Origin: Alphaproteobacteria bacterium
GTDB taxonomy: Bacteria > Pseudomonadota > Alphaproteobacteria > Caulobacterales > Aquidulcibacteraceae
Length of the DNA stretch: 44,990 nt
NCBI GenBank assembly: GCA_016124255.1
Contig: WGOB01000022.1
Location: forward strand, 1-44,990
Reading direction: 5' to 3'
This document shows, in pieces, positions 15,498 through 23,889 of the stretch. The notes under the pieces were generated by a model. It was not told the DNA's origin and ran no database searches. It was given only the letters and a program-made list of their open reading frames with translations. A program made the position numbers and the translations under genes. How positions within the stretch are numbered: the first letter of the stretch is position 1; each line of letters opens with the position of its first letter.

Positions 15498-16370
15498 ATG
15501 ACACCCAGCGCACCCATGCGCGCCCTTTCCTCGTTCGATCAGATCGCCGCCGAGTATGACGCCGTCTTCTGCGACGTCTGGGGCGTCGTGCACAACGGCC
15601 GCAGCGCCTATGCGCCCGCATGCGCCGCATTGGCGCAATATCGAGCGCGCGGCGGCATCGTCGTGCTCGTGACGAATGTCCCCAAGCCGCGCGGCCCGAT
15701 TCCCGGCCAGTTCGAACGCATCGGCGTGCCGCGCGCCGCCTGGGACGCCATCGTCACCAGCGGCGACGCGATCCGCGCCGAACTCGCGCTGCGCGCGCCT
15801 GGACCGATGTACAAGATCGGCCCGCAGGGGGACGCGCCCTTGTGGGACGGCCTCGGCATCACGCAGACCGCCGACATCGCAGACGCGGCGTTCCTCGGCG
15901 TCTCCGGCCTCGACATGGAAGGCCGCGAGGCGCCTGGCGACTACGCGAGCGTCCTGAAGGCGGCGAGAGCGCGCAATCTCACCTTGCTCTGCGCCAATCC
16001 TGATATCGTGGTGCGCGTCGGCGATCGGTTGATCTGGTGCGCAGGCGCGCTGGCGCGCGACTACGAAGCGCTCGGCGGCGCGGTGGTGATGGCCGGCAAG
16101 CCGCACCCGCCCATCTACGATCTGGCGCGCCACGAGCTTGCAGCGCTCGCTGGTCGCGACATCGAAAACGCACGCATCCTCGCGATCGGAGACGGCGTCC
16201 CCACGGACGTGCGCGGCGCCAATGTGCAGGGGCTCGACGCGCTCTTCATCGCGGGCGGCATGCACGGTGAAGCGCTGATGACCGAGGGCGCGCTCGACCC
16301 CGCGAAGGCCGCCGACGCGCTGGCGTCGGAGGGCGCGACGGCGCGCTACGTCATGGCCGAGCTCGCTTAG
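15498..16370 (+). CDS. HAD-IIA family phosphatase (TIGR01459-like)
   Basis: 290-residue haloacid-dehalogenase superfamily hydrolase of class IIA. Motif I reads FCDVWGVVHNG with nucleophile D26 and Trp in place of the usual second Asp at position 28, as I recall for the TIGR01459 subgroup. Motif II is LVTNVP, the cap follows, GKPHPPIYDLA carries the motif III Lys, and IGDGVPTDVRGAN is motif IV. An ATG at 15516 is an alternative start. The stop overlaps the convergent GNAT by four bases. Physiological substrate unknown; sugar or nucleotide phosphates are possible. Confidence 0.85.
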   Translation: MTPSAPMRALSSFDQIAAEYDAVFCDVWGVVHNGRSAYAPACAALAQYRARGGIVVLVTNVPKPRGPIPGQFERIGVPRAAWDAIVTSGDAIRAELALRAPGPMYKIGPQGDAPLWDGLGITQTADIADAAFLGVSGLDMEGREAPGDYASVLKAARARNLTLLCANPDIVVRVGDRLIWCAGALARDYEALGGAVVMAGKPHPPIYDLARHELAALAGRDIENARILAIGDGVPTDVRGANVQGLDALFIAGGMHGEALMTEGALDPAKAADALASEGATARYVMAELA

Positions 16371-17050
16371 TCGCCCACGCGCCTCAGCACCGCGACATTG
16401 ACGATGCAGCGATGCACGAACCCGAGCGCTTCATAGAGCGCGATTGCAGCCGTATTCGTGGTCCATGCATGCAAGAACGGCGTGTCGCCGCGCGCCTGAA
16501 TTGCGGCGGCGACGGTTTCTGACAAACGCCGCGCCAGCCCGCGCCCGCGAAAATCCGGATGCGTGCACACGCCGCTGACCTCGGTGTAGCCGGGAAGGCG
16601 CATCCGCTCGCCCGCCATCGCCGCCAGGCGCGTGTCGAGACGCACGCCGCGAAACTGTCCCATGGCGTGCGTGCGCGCGAGGAACGGGCCGGGCTCCGTC
16701 AGCGTGGCGAGCGCCAACATCTCCGGCGCATCGGCGTCGCCCAGATCGTCGATCTGAATGTCCGCCGCCGCTACGGTGACCGCGCGTCCCGCCGCCATCT
16801 GAACGCCGTGCGCCTGCTTGAGCGCCTCGAACCCCGGCGGGATAACGATCTCAGGCCGTTGCAGAATGAAGATCGTCTCTCCAGGCGCGATCAGATCGGC
16901 GAGCGCTGCGAGACTCTCCGGCGCATCGTCGCGCGCGGCGGCGAACAGGTTCACATCCCGCACGAACCGGCGCGCCAGCGCGCCGCCTTCGGAGAGCGCC
17001 GCATGATGCGACGTGAGCGTCTCCCAGACCGGGCGATCAAGCGCGTGCAC
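16367..17050 (-). CDS. GNAT acetyltransferase (FR47-like)
   Basis: 227-residue protein with a C-terminal GNAT fold. The acetyl-CoA pyrophosphate loop appears in SGVCTHPDFRGRGLARRLS and the end of the domain in HAWTTNTAAIALYEALGFVH. The N-terminal half (about 1-110) has no motif I recognise, an arrangement typical of FR47-like members. It begins with a GTG six bases after the SDR stop, so the two genes are probably co-transcribed. Acceptor unknown. Confidence 0.85.
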   Translation of the reverse strand: MHALDRPVWETLTSHHAALSEGGALARRFVRDVNLFAAARDDAPESLAALADLIAPGETIFILQRPEIVIPPGFEALKQAHGVQMAAGRAVTVAAADIQIDDLGDADAPEMLALATLTEPGPFLARTHAMGQFRGVRLDTRLAAMAGERMRLPGYTEVSGVCTHPDFRGRGLARRLSETVAAAIQARGDTPFLHAWTTNTAAIALYEALGFVHRCIVNVAVLRRVGD

Positions 17051-17056
17051 GCGCGC

Positions 17057-17869
17057 CTAGTCTTTGGACGGCAGTGAAAAGCCGCCCCGCGCGGCGAGCG
17101 CGGCCGCCATCTGATCGCGCACCGCTTCCGGCGCGGTCGTCGCCAGCGTGTCGAACTCAATGAGCTCTGGCGGCACGTACCAGTGTATTTTGTCTTCGTG
17201 GTAAGCGCTCCACACGGCTTCGGCGACCGCGCGCGGCGGCATGAGCCGCCACATCCCCTCCCGCTCTGCGCCTGCAGCGGCGCCAGGCGGCAGGATCGGG
17301 GTGTCGATAAGGCCGGGCAAGGTGTCCGCTACGCGCACGCCCGTTCCCTTCAACTCCACCGCCAGCGCCTCGGTGAATCCCTTCACCGCGTGCTTGGTGG
17401 CGGAATAGACCGCAATGCCGCCCATGCCGTACGTCGCCGACGAAGAGGACGTGGAGAAACACAGCGAGTTCGGCGTCGCCTTGAGCAAAGGCAGCGCGAG
17501 ATGGATGCCTGAGAGCACTGCGAGCAGATTGACGCGGACGACCTCCTCAACCTCTTCCCACGGCTGATCGGCGAACGGGCCGCCGCGCCCGATCCCGGCA
17601 TTGCTGTAGAAAAGGTCGAGCCGCCCGTCGGTCTCAGCCGCGAACGCCTTGAGCGCCGCGGCGAACGCGGTGCGGTCGGTCACGTCGAGCACCCCAGTCA
17701 TGCAATTCTCGGCGCCCCATTTCGCCGCCGCCGCCGACAGGAGTTCGCCGTTGCGGTCATACGCCCCGACGAACCAGCCTTTTTCCACAAACAGCGTCGC
17801 CGTCGCGTGGCCGATGCCGGACGCCGCCCCGGTGATGAAGACGGCCTTGCGCCCGTTCGCCTTGCCCAT
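17057..17869 (-). CDS. Short-chain dehydrogenase/reductase
   Basis: 270-residue classical SDR. The nucleotide-binding TGAASGIG is at 13-20, NAG at 90-92, catalytic Tyr/Lys in YSATK (155-159), and the serine-rich STSSSSATYG just before. D38 (AYDRN) after the second strand points to NAD(H) rather than NADP(H). GGGAGGAAG precedes the start. It is divergent from another SDR (17966). Substrate unknown. Confidence 0.9.
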   Translation of the reverse strand: MGKANGRKAVFITGAASGIGHATATLFVEKGWFVGAYDRNGELLSAAAAKWGAENCMTGVLDVTDRTAFAAALKAFAAETDGRLDLFYSNAGIGRGGPFADQPWEEVEEVVRVNLLAVLSGIHLALPLLKATPNSLCFSTSSSSATYGMGGIAVYSATKHAVKGFTEALAVELKGTGVRVADTLPGLIDTPILPPGAAAGAEREGMWRLMPPRAVAEAVWSAYHEDKIHWYVPPELIEFDTLATTAPEAVRDQMAAALAARGGFSLPSKD

Positions 17870-17965
17870 CGCCTGCTTCCTCCCTCTCGGACTTGAGCGC
17901 CGCCGCCTTGGTCGCTACCAAACGCCTGCGCCGCACACACGATACAACACCGCGGAGGAACGCCC

Positions 17966-18736
17966 ATGGCCAATCTCTTCGACCTCACCGGCAAATCCGC
18001 CCTGATCACGGGCTCTTCCAAAGGGATCGGCAAGGCGATCGCCCACCGCCTCGCCGAACATGGCGCGAACGTAGTGATCTCGTCGCGAAAGGCCGACGTC
18101 TGTGACGCGGTGCGTGATGAGATAAACGGCTTGGTCGGCCGCAACGCCGCCATCTCGATCCCGGCGAACATCGCCTCCAAGGAGGCGCTTGAGCATCTCG
18201 TTGCGGAAACCAACAAAGCGTTCGGGAAGATCGACATCCTCGTCTGCAACGCCGCCTCCAATCCCTATTTTGGGCCGATGGGCGGCATGCAGGATGAGCA
18301 ATTCGACAAGATCCTGAAAAACAACATCGTATCCAACCATTGGCTGATCAACATGGTCGCGCCGCAGATGCGCGAGCGGAAAGACGGCGCGATCGTGATC
18401 GTCTCCTCCATCGGCGGGCTTCGCGGCACCAATGTGCTCGGCGCCTACGCGATCTCCAAAGCCGCCGACATGCAGCTGGCGCGCAATCTCGCGCTCGAGT
18501 TCGGCGCCGACAATGTGCGCGTCAACACGATCGCGCCGGGATTGATCAAGACCGATTTCGCGCGCGCGCTGTGGGAGAACCCCGCGATCCTCAAGGCCTC
18601 CACAGAGCGCGCGCCGCTCAAGCGCATCGGCGAGCCGGACGAGATTGCCGGCATGGCGGTGTTCCTCGCCTCGCCGGCCGGCTCGTTCACCACCGGGCAG
18701 ACGATCGTGATCGACGGCGGCCAGACCGTGGTTTGA
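17966..18736 (+). CDS. Short-chain dehydrogenase/reductase (DHRS4-like)
   Basis: 256-residue classical SDR with TGSSKGIG (15-22), NAAS (95-98), catalytic S148, Y161 and K165 (YAISK), and the C-terminal TTGQTIVIDGG typical of FabG-related enzymes. R41 (SSRK) suggests NADP(H). GGAGG precedes the start. It heads a three-gene unit with a receiver-like protein (13-base gap) and a thioesterase (overlap). Its sequence is closer to DHRS4/FabG-like reductases than to the divergent SDR next door, so the two are not a recent duplication. Confidence 0.9.
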   Translation: MANLFDLTGKSALITGSSKGIGKAIAHRLAEHGANVVISSRKADVCDAVRDEINGLVGRNAAISIPANIASKEALEHLVAETNKAFGKIDILVCNAASNPYFGPMGGMQDEQFDKILKNNIVSNHWLINMVAPQMRERKDGAIVIVSSIGGLRGTNVLGAYAISKAADMQLARNLALEFGADNVRVNTIAPGLIKTDFARALWENPAILKASTERAPLKRIGEPDEIAGMAVFLASPAGSFTTGQTIVIDGGQTVV

Positions 18737-18749
18737 GGGAGGCCGCGCC

Positions 18750-19115
18750 ATGAACCTGCTCATCGCGATGGACAACACCGCGCTCGCCCACGCCGTCGCC
18801 AAGCGCATCGCCGGGCCCGCCTGCACGCCGGTCGTCGCCGAAACGCTCAGCGACGCGCACGCCGCATGGGCGCGCACCGCGTTTGACGTCGCGCTCGTTC
18901 AAAGCCCCATGCCCGATGACGAAACCCGCGCCATCGCGCTGCTGTGCTGGACGCGCGGCGCACGCGTCATCGTCACGACGAGCTTCCCGGCCGCGCTTGG
19001 AGGCGTATCTCAGCTCATCGCCTTCATGGACGCCGACGTGGTCGAGATGCCGTTCACCATCGCTGCGCTTGCAGAGCGGCTGGGCCTGCAGGAGGCGGCG
19101 CGGACTGCAGCGTGA
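18750..19115 (+). CDS. Degenerate receiver-like (CheY-fold) protein
   Basis: 121-residue soluble protein with the strand and helix order of a response-regulator receiver domain: LLIAMDN, FDVALVQSPMPDDETRAIAL, ARVIVTTS, then DADVVEMPFTIAALAERL. At the phosphoacceptor position the sequence is VQSPMP rather than D-x-x-MP, the acidic pair near the N-terminus is reduced, and the conserved Lys before PF is replaced by Met (EMPF). Phosphorylation is therefore unlikely. GGGAGG at 18737-18742 sets the start. It is coupled to the following thioesterase gene (GTGA overlap). Could be a pseudo-receiver acting by protein contact. Confidence 0.55.
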   Translation: MNLLIAMDNTALAHAVAKRIAGPACTPVVAETLSDAHAAWARTAFDVALVQSPMPDDETRAIALLCWTRGARVIVTTSFPAALGGVSQLIAFMDADVVEMPFTIAALAERLGLQEAARTAA

Positions 19116-19576
19116 CCAACGCCGAAATCCTCGCTGCGATCCGCGACGGCGCGATGTCCGACATGACGCCGCAGCACATCCGCAATCTGCGGCTCCACGA
19201 CACGCTGAGCCTGCTGGCGTTCGAGCCCGGCCTGGCGCGCGCCGCATGGACGCCGAGCGAAGACTTCTCCATCCCCGGCCCTGGCGGCTTCATCTTCGGC
19301 GGCTATGTTGCGGCGGTGACCGACGCTGTGGCGCACTTCTGCATGATGACGATCCTGGAGGATGGGCAGGTCTATTCCACCGCCGACTTGCGGGTTTCCT
19401 ATTTCCGTCCGTTCACGGAACGACGCTATGGCCTCGAAGCGCGCATCGTCACCCGCACGCGGACGCAGACGCACATGGAGGTCGCGTTCCTGAATGACGC
19501 CGGCGCCATGGCCGCCAAGGCCACGCTCGTGCAGCGCCTTCGCGATGACGGCCGCGCGCCGCGCACCCGGGTTTAG
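19112..19576 (+). CDS. PaaI/hotdog-fold thioesterase
   Basis: 154-residue hotdog-fold protein. The helix segment GGFIFGGYVAAVTDAVAHF and the strand TADLRVSYFRPF, followed by ARIVTRTRTQTHMEVAFLND, match PaaI-like acyl-CoA thioesterases. The start is a GTG overlapping the previous stop; an ATG at 19154 is an alternative. The family hydrolyses acyl-CoA thioesters, often aromatic or medium-chain. Linkage to an SDR upstream suggests a role in acyl-CoA or ketone metabolism. Confidence 0.8.
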   Translation: MTNAEILAAIRDGAMSDMTPQHIRNLRLHDTLSLLAFEPGLARAAWTPSEDFSIPGPGGFIFGGYVAAVTDAVAHFCMMTILEDGQVYSTADLRVSYFRPFTERRYGLEARIVTRTRTQTHMEVAFLNDAGAMAAKATLVQRLRDDGRAPRTRV

Positions 19577-19624
19577 CGTTTCGACGTCCTCGGGCGGGCG
19601 CACGGAACGTTCCAACCGCATCTT

Positions 19625-19671
19625 TTGACCCCATCGCGCCAAGGCCGTAGACCGAAGCGAAGCCGCTTCGG
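19625..19671 (+). promoter_or_regulatory. Promoter-like sequence and leader hairpin of the M28 peptidase gene
   Basis: TTGACC (19625-19630), 17 bases, TAGACC (19648-19653) fits a sigma-70-type promoter. The hairpin CCGAAGC-GAAGCC-GCTTCGG (19652-19671) follows and touches the SD (GGGAGGGG, 19670-19677), so it may affect ribosome access. No experimental support. Confidence 0.4.
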
Positions 19672-19681
19672 GAGGGGTATC

Positions 19682-21409
19682 ATGGTCCGTTTCGCAGGGA
19701 TCGCCGCACTGGCGGCCGCGACGCTTGCGCTTGGCGCGTGCTCCTGGGGCGGCGCGCGGACCGATCCCGCGCCGCCGGGGCCGGCCCCCGCGGCGGCGCC
19801 GCTCTCCCAGCTGGAGGCCTTCCAGCACCCGCCGCTTGCGCCCGCCGCGGTGATGGCGCACGTCCGCGTGCTCGCCTCCGACGAATTCGAAGGCCGCGAA
19901 CCGGGCACAAATGGCGAGCGCCTAACCGTGGAGTACCTCGAAGCCGCGTTCCGCGAGGCAGGCCTGATCCCCGGCGTTGTCGCGGCGGATGGCCGCCGCG
20001 GCTGGCGCCAGGCGACGCCGCTGATCTCCGCCACGCTGACGGAGGCGCCGGCGCTGACGATCGGAGGGCGCGATGGGCGGCGCACCTACGCGTACGGCAC
20101 GCAATTCAGCGCGTGGACCAAGCGGCTTCAGGACGTCGTGACCGTCGAGAACGCCGAGCTCGTGTTCGTCGGATATGGCGTCGTCGCGCCCGAGCTGGGC
20201 TGGAACGACTACGCCGGGATCGATATGGCCGGAAAAATCGCCGTCATCTTGATCAATGACCCCGATTTCGAGACCGGCGATGACCGCGGCTTCGGCGGCC
20301 GTGCAATGACGTATTACGGGCGCTGGACCTACAAGTACGAGGAAGCCGCCCGCCAAGGCGCGGCCGGCGCCATCATCATCCACGAAACCGCGCCGGCGGC
20401 CTATCCATGGGCCGTCATCGAAAGCGCCACCGGCGGCCCCCGGTTCGACGTTGTGACCGCCGATCGCGGCATGGGCCGCGCGCCCTTCGAGGGCTGGATC
20501 ACCAACGAGGTTGCGCTGGAGACGTTCCGCCGCGCTGGGCTCAATTTCGAACAGCTCAAGACGCGCGCGCAGCAGCCCGGCTTCACCCCGGTCGATATGG
20601 GCTCCTTGACTGGCTCGCTGACGCTCAACACCCAGATTGAGGAGATCAATTCATCGAACGTGATCGGCGTGCTGCCCGGCCGCACCCGTCCGGAGGAAGT
20701 GATCATCTACGTCGCGCACTGGGACCACCTGGGGCGCTGTCCCCCGGTAAACGGCGACGACATCTGCAACGGCGCGCTCGACAACGCGACCGGCACGGCC
20801 GGCCTCATCGAACTCGCGCGACGCTTCGTGAACCACGGGCGTCCCGAGCGCACGATCGCATTCATGGCTGTGACCGCCGAGGAGCAGGGTCTTCTCGGCT
20901 CGCTCTACTATTCGCAGAACCCGCTCTTCCCCCCGGCGAGCACGGTCGCGGCGATCAACATGGACGGCCTCAACATCCGCGGCCCGACACGCGACGTGTC
21001 GGTCGTGGGCTTCGGCAAGAGTGAGATGGACGATCTCCTGCGCGCCGCCGCGCAGGCGCAGGGCCGGCGCGTCGTGCCCGAGCCCTTCCCTGAGCACGGC
21101 AGCTTCTATCGCTCCGACCATGTGAACTTCGCCCGGATCGGTGTTCCTGTGCTCTACGCCTCGAGCGGAACAGACATGGTCGACGGCGGGCCCGAACGCG
21201 GCGCCGCGCTGTCGCGCGACTACATCGCCAACCGCTACCACAAGCCTCAGGACGAGGTCACTGACGACTGGAACCTGATCGGCGGCGTTCAGGATCTGCA
21301 GATGCTTTACGCCGTGGGTCGGCAATTGGCGGAGAGCGATATGTGGCCGGCATGGGCGGCTAACGCGGAGTTCCGCGCCGCGCGCGAAACATCCCGCCCG
21401 CAACAATGA
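19682..21409 (+). CDS. M28 family zinc peptidase, lipoprotein, with PA domain
   Basis: 575-residue exported metallopeptidase. A signal segment ends in the lipobox LGAC (Cys20), so the protein is probably anchored in the envelope. The protease-associated region is around 165-300. Zinc and catalytic residues appear in VAHWDHLG (H346), CNGALDNATGTAG (Asp), AVTAEEQGLLGS (Glu-Glu), INMDGL (Asp) and GSFYRSDHVNFARIG (His). These fit the bimetallic M28 aminopeptidase fold. The start is set by GGGAGGGG. It is followed by an NTF2-like lipoprotein gene; both look like outer-envelope components. Substrate probably peptides; not readable. Confidence 0.9.
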   Translation: MVRFAGIAALAAATLALGACSWGGARTDPAPPGPAPAAAPLSQLEAFQHPPLAPAAVMAHVRVLASDEFEGREPGTNGERLTVEYLEAAFREAGLIPGVVAADGRRGWRQATPLISATLTEAPALTIGGRDGRRTYAYGTQFSAWTKRLQDVVTVENAELVFVGYGVVAPELGWNDYAGIDMAGKIAVILINDPDFETGDDRGFGGRAMTYYGRWTYKYEEAARQGAAGAIIIHETAPAAYPWAVIESATGGPRFDVVTADRGMGRAPFEGWITNEVALETFRRAGLNFEQLKTRAQQPGFTPVDMGSLTGSLTLNTQIEEINSSNVIGVLPGRTRPEEVIIYVAHWDHLGRCPPVNGDDICNGALDNATGTAGLIELARRFVNHGRPERTIAFMAVTAEEQGLLGSLYYSQNPLFPPASTVAAINMDGLNIRGPTRDVSVVGFGKSEMDDLLRAAAQAQGRRVVPEPFPEHGSFYRSDHVNFARIGVPVLYASSGTDMVDGGPERGAALSRDYIANRYHKPQDEVTDDWNLIGGVQDLQMLYAVGRQLAESDMWPAWAANAEFRAARETSRPQQ

Positions 21410-21423
21410 GGCCCGGGTCGTCC

Positions 21424-21999
21424 ATGAAGCTATTCATCATCATCCTGGCTGCGGCGCTGACCGCGTGCGGCGCGCCGCCGCCCAACTCGAAGACCGACGA
21501 ACTCACCGCCCGCGTCCGCGTGCTGGAGGATGAGCGCGCCGTGATGGGCGTTGCCGACGCGCTGGACGAGGCCGTCGACGCGAAGGATTGGGGCCGCGCG
21601 CGCGCCCTGTTCACCGATGAAGTTCAGGCCGACTTCACCTCGCTCGACGCTGAGAACGCGGGCACGGTTTCAGCCGACGAGCTGATCGAGAATTGGCGGC
21701 TGAATCTACATCCTGGGAAAGTGAGCACCCGCTCGCGCAGCGGCGAAGTGGTGGCGGTGAACGGCGATGAAGCGACCATGACCTCCCAGGGCCATGTGCG
21801 TTACGAAATTCCCGCGCGCACGGACATGAATGTGTGGGAGGGCTGGGGCCGGTTTGAACACCGCTTCACGCGTACGCCCCAAGGCTGGCGGATCAGCGGG
21901 TTCACCTTCACGCTGACGCGCCAGACTGGCGAAGCGAGCGTGCGTCTGGAGACAATGGCGCCGGAACCCACCTCGATCGTGCAGGAGTCGAAGAATTGA
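21424..21999 (+). CDS. NTF2/SnoaL-like lipoprotein
   Basis: 191-residue putative lipoprotein. The signal MKLFIIILAAALTAC has lipobox LTAC (Cys15). A short coiled-coil-like stretch (TDELTARVRVLEDERAV) leads into a SnoaL-like domain: DALDEAVDAKDWGRARALFT, ADFTSLDAENAG, EVVAVNGDEATMTSQGHV, and TRTPQGWRISGFTFTL. A start at 21406 would overlap the M28 stop (ATGA), but the signal peptide begins at 21424. This fold can be enzymatic or a binding domain. Coexpression with the peptidase is likely. Confidence 0.75.
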   Translation: MKLFIIILAAALTACGAPPPNSKTDELTARVRVLEDERAVMGVADALDEAVDAKDWGRARALFTDEVQADFTSLDAENAGTVSADELIENWRLNLHPGKVSTRSRSGEVVAVNGDEATMTSQGHVRYEIPARTDMNVWEGWGRFEHRFTRTPQGWRISGFTFTLTRQTGEASVRLETMAPEPTSIVQESKN

Positions 22000-22006
22000 C
22001 GCGCGT

Positions 22007-22393
22007 TCAGAAGTCGCGCCCGAGCGCGGCGACGAGCCGCTGCTTCAGCGTCGCCGCGTCGAACGGGGCCGGCAGATAGGAATCGGCGCCGGCGTCCCGC
22101 GCCACCGCGTTTCCAGCCGCGGGCGTCATCAGCACGACGGGCGTATTCTTGAGCGCTTCATCCGCGCGCACCGCGCCGAGCAGGTCGTGGGCGCCCATCG
22201 GCTTCAGCTTCCAATCGGAAATCACGAGCCCGTAGCGACGCTGCCGCAGCTTGGCGAGCGCGGTCTTGCCGTCCGAGGCTTCGTCGATGTTCTGGAATCC
22301 GAGCTGTCGCAGCAGATTGCGCACGATGCGCACCATGATGTTGTAGTCGTCGACCACAAGGACAGGCATCGTCAACGGCGCCGGCGCGATCAT
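22007..22393 (-). CDS. CheY-like single-domain response regulator
   Basis: 128-residue receiver domain without an output domain. It has the acidic pair in VLVVDDYN, phosphoacceptor Asp in VISDWKLKPMG, the switch Thr in VLMTPA, and a C-terminal YLPAPFDAATLKQRL. The conserved Lys of the usual KPF motif is replaced by Ala (PAPF), so phosphorylation-coupled switching may be altered. The start at 22393 has a GGGGGA stretch upstream; an ATG at 22369 is possible. No kinase gene is adjacent. Divergent from the MaoC gene. Confidence 0.8.
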   Translation of the reverse strand: MIAPAPLTMPVLVVDDYNIMVRIVRNLLRQLGFQNIDEASDGKTALAKLRQRRYGLVISDWKLKPMGAHDLLGAVRADEALKNTPVVLMTPAAGNAVARDAGADSYLPAPFDAATLKQRLVAALGRDF

Positions 22394-22521
22394 GTCCGGT
22401 ATCCCCCACAACCCGAATTGTCTGCGCGTGCGTGGCGGCGCCTTTGCGCGCCAGCGCAGTTCCGGTAATAACCCAATGGGCCATAACATTCAGTAAAATC
22501 GCTGGAAGGCATGCGTACTAA

Positions 22522-22950
22522 ATGAGCAAGTCCGGACTTTGTTTCGAAGATTTGTCGGTCGGCATGGCCGCCGAATCCGAAGTGGTGGTGACGGAATCCG
22601 TCGTTCAGGCCTTCGCGGACGTGTCAGGCGATGCGAACCCCGTGCATCTCGATGCGGATTACGCGGCGTCCACGCCGTTCAAGGAACGCATCGCCCACGG
22701 CATGTTGAGCGCCGCCTATATCTCGGCCCTGATCGGCATGAAGCTGCCTGGGCCGGGCGCGATCTATGTGTCCCAGACGCTGTCTTTTCGCCGTCCGGTG
22801 AAGCTGGGCGCCGCGGTTCGCACCCGGGTCGAGGTGGCAGCCCTCGATGCGGAAAAGGCGCGGGCGACGCTGGCATGCGTGTGCAGCGTCGACGGCAAGA
22901 GCGTGGTCGAAGGCGAAGCCGTGATCATGGTTCCGCGGCGCGGCGCCTGA
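22522..22950 (+). CDS. MaoC-like (R)-specific enoyl-CoA hydratase
   Basis: 142-residue single-hotdog hydratase. The catalytic Asp-His motif appears in SGDANPVHLDADYA, followed by IAHGMLSAAYISALIG and YVSQTLSFRRPVKLG. Length and motifs match PhaJ-type (R)-enoyl-CoA hydratases, which supply (R)-3-hydroxyacyl-CoA from beta-oxidation. No PHA synthase is in the window. It is five bases upstream of ribF, so probably in the same transcript. Confidence 0.85.
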   Translation: MSKSGLCFEDLSVGMAAESEVVVTESVVQAFADVSGDANPVHLDADYAASTPFKERIAHGMLSAAYISALIGMKLPGPGAIYVSQTLSFRRPVKLGAAVRTRVEVAALDAEKARATLACVCSVDGKSVVEGEAVIMVPRRGA

Positions 22951-22955
22951 CGGCG

Positions 22956-23876
22956 ATGCGCGTTCTCGACGGCGCAGGTCCTTTGCCCGCCGCCTATCGC
23001 GGCGGCGCACTTGCGCTCGGCGTCATGGACGGGGTGCACCTGGGGCACCAGGCGGTCATCGCCTCGGCGCGGATGGCGGCGGAAGCGCAGCGCCGCCCGT
23101 TGCTGGCCGCCGTGTTCGAGCCGCCGCCGCGCCGTCATTTCCAGCCGGAAGCGCCGCCCTTCCGGCTTCAGACGTCCGCCCAGCGCGCCCGGGCGCTGGC
23201 CGGCCTGGGCGTCGACGCGGTGATCGAGCTCCCCTTCGATCGCGCCCTCGCGCAGATCGAGGCGGACGCGTTCGCGCACGAGATACTGGCGGCCCGGTTC
23301 GGCGCGGCGCACGTGGCGGTCGGCTTTGATTTCCAGTTCGGACGGGCCCGCAGCGGCGACGCAGCGATGCTGACCGCGCTTGGGACCCAGTGTGGGTTCG
23401 GTGTTTCCACCACGCCGGCCCTTGAGCGCGACGGCGCCAAGGTGTCCTCCACTCGGATTCGCGGGCTGATTGCGGATGGGGATATTGTTGCGGCCGCGGC
23501 GCTCCTGACCCGGCCCTGGGCGATCGAAGGCGTCGTCGAGCGCGGCCAGCAGCGCGGCCGGACGATCGGCTTCGCAACCGCCAACGTCGCGCTCGGCGAC
23601 TACGTTCAACCGCGCTTCGGCGTCTACGCGGCCCGGATCAAAGTCGGCGACGATGTTCACCCTGCCGTCGCCAATGTCGGCGTGCGCCCCACGGTCGGCG
23701 CTCCAGCGCCGCTCATGGAGGCGCACCTCTTCGACTTTGCCGGCGACCTCTACGGCCAGACTATCGAGGCGGCCCTGATCCGCTTTATTCGTCCGGAACG
23801 GAAATTCGAAGGCTTTGAGGCGCTGAAGGCGCAGATCGCGGACGACGCCGTCGCCGCCCGCGCCGCGTTGGGCTAG
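22956..23876 (+). CDS. ribF: Bifunctional riboflavin kinase/FMN adenylyltransferase
   Basis: 306-residue enzyme making FMN and then FAD from riboflavin. The N-terminal nucleotidyltransferase domain has GVMDGVHLGHQ (23-33), FDFQFGRARSGD and SSTRIRGLIADG. The C-terminal riboflavin kinase domain has GRTIGFATANV in place of the common GFPTAN, then RFGVYAARI and FDLYGQ-like DFAGDLYGQ. Length is typical. Homology starts at 22956. It is followed after 13 bases by a FAD-dependent oxidase. A hydratase, RibF and an FAD enzyme in one run may simply be shared transcription. Confidence 0.92.
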   Translation: MRVLDGAGPLPAAYRGGALALGVMDGVHLGHQAVIASARMAAEAQRRPLLAAVFEPPPRRHFQPEAPPFRLQTSAQRARALAGLGVDAVIELPFDRALAQIEADAFAHEILAARFGAAHVAVGFDFQFGRARSGDAAMLTALGTQCGFGVSTTPALERDGAKVSSTRIRGLIADGDIVAAAALLTRPWAIEGVVERGQQRGRTIGFATANVALGDYVQPRFGVYAARIKVGDDVHPAVANVGVRPTVGAPAPLMEAHLFDFAGDLYGQTIEAALIRFIRPERKFEGFEALKAQIADDAVAARAALG

Positions 23877-23889
23877 GATAAATGCCGAG

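Noticed and set aside
14970-16265. Long minus-strand open frame spanning the VOC and HAD genes
   Set aside because: Only the part from 15425 down shows VOC homology and an SD; the remainder is antisense to the HAD phosphatase with its clear motifs.
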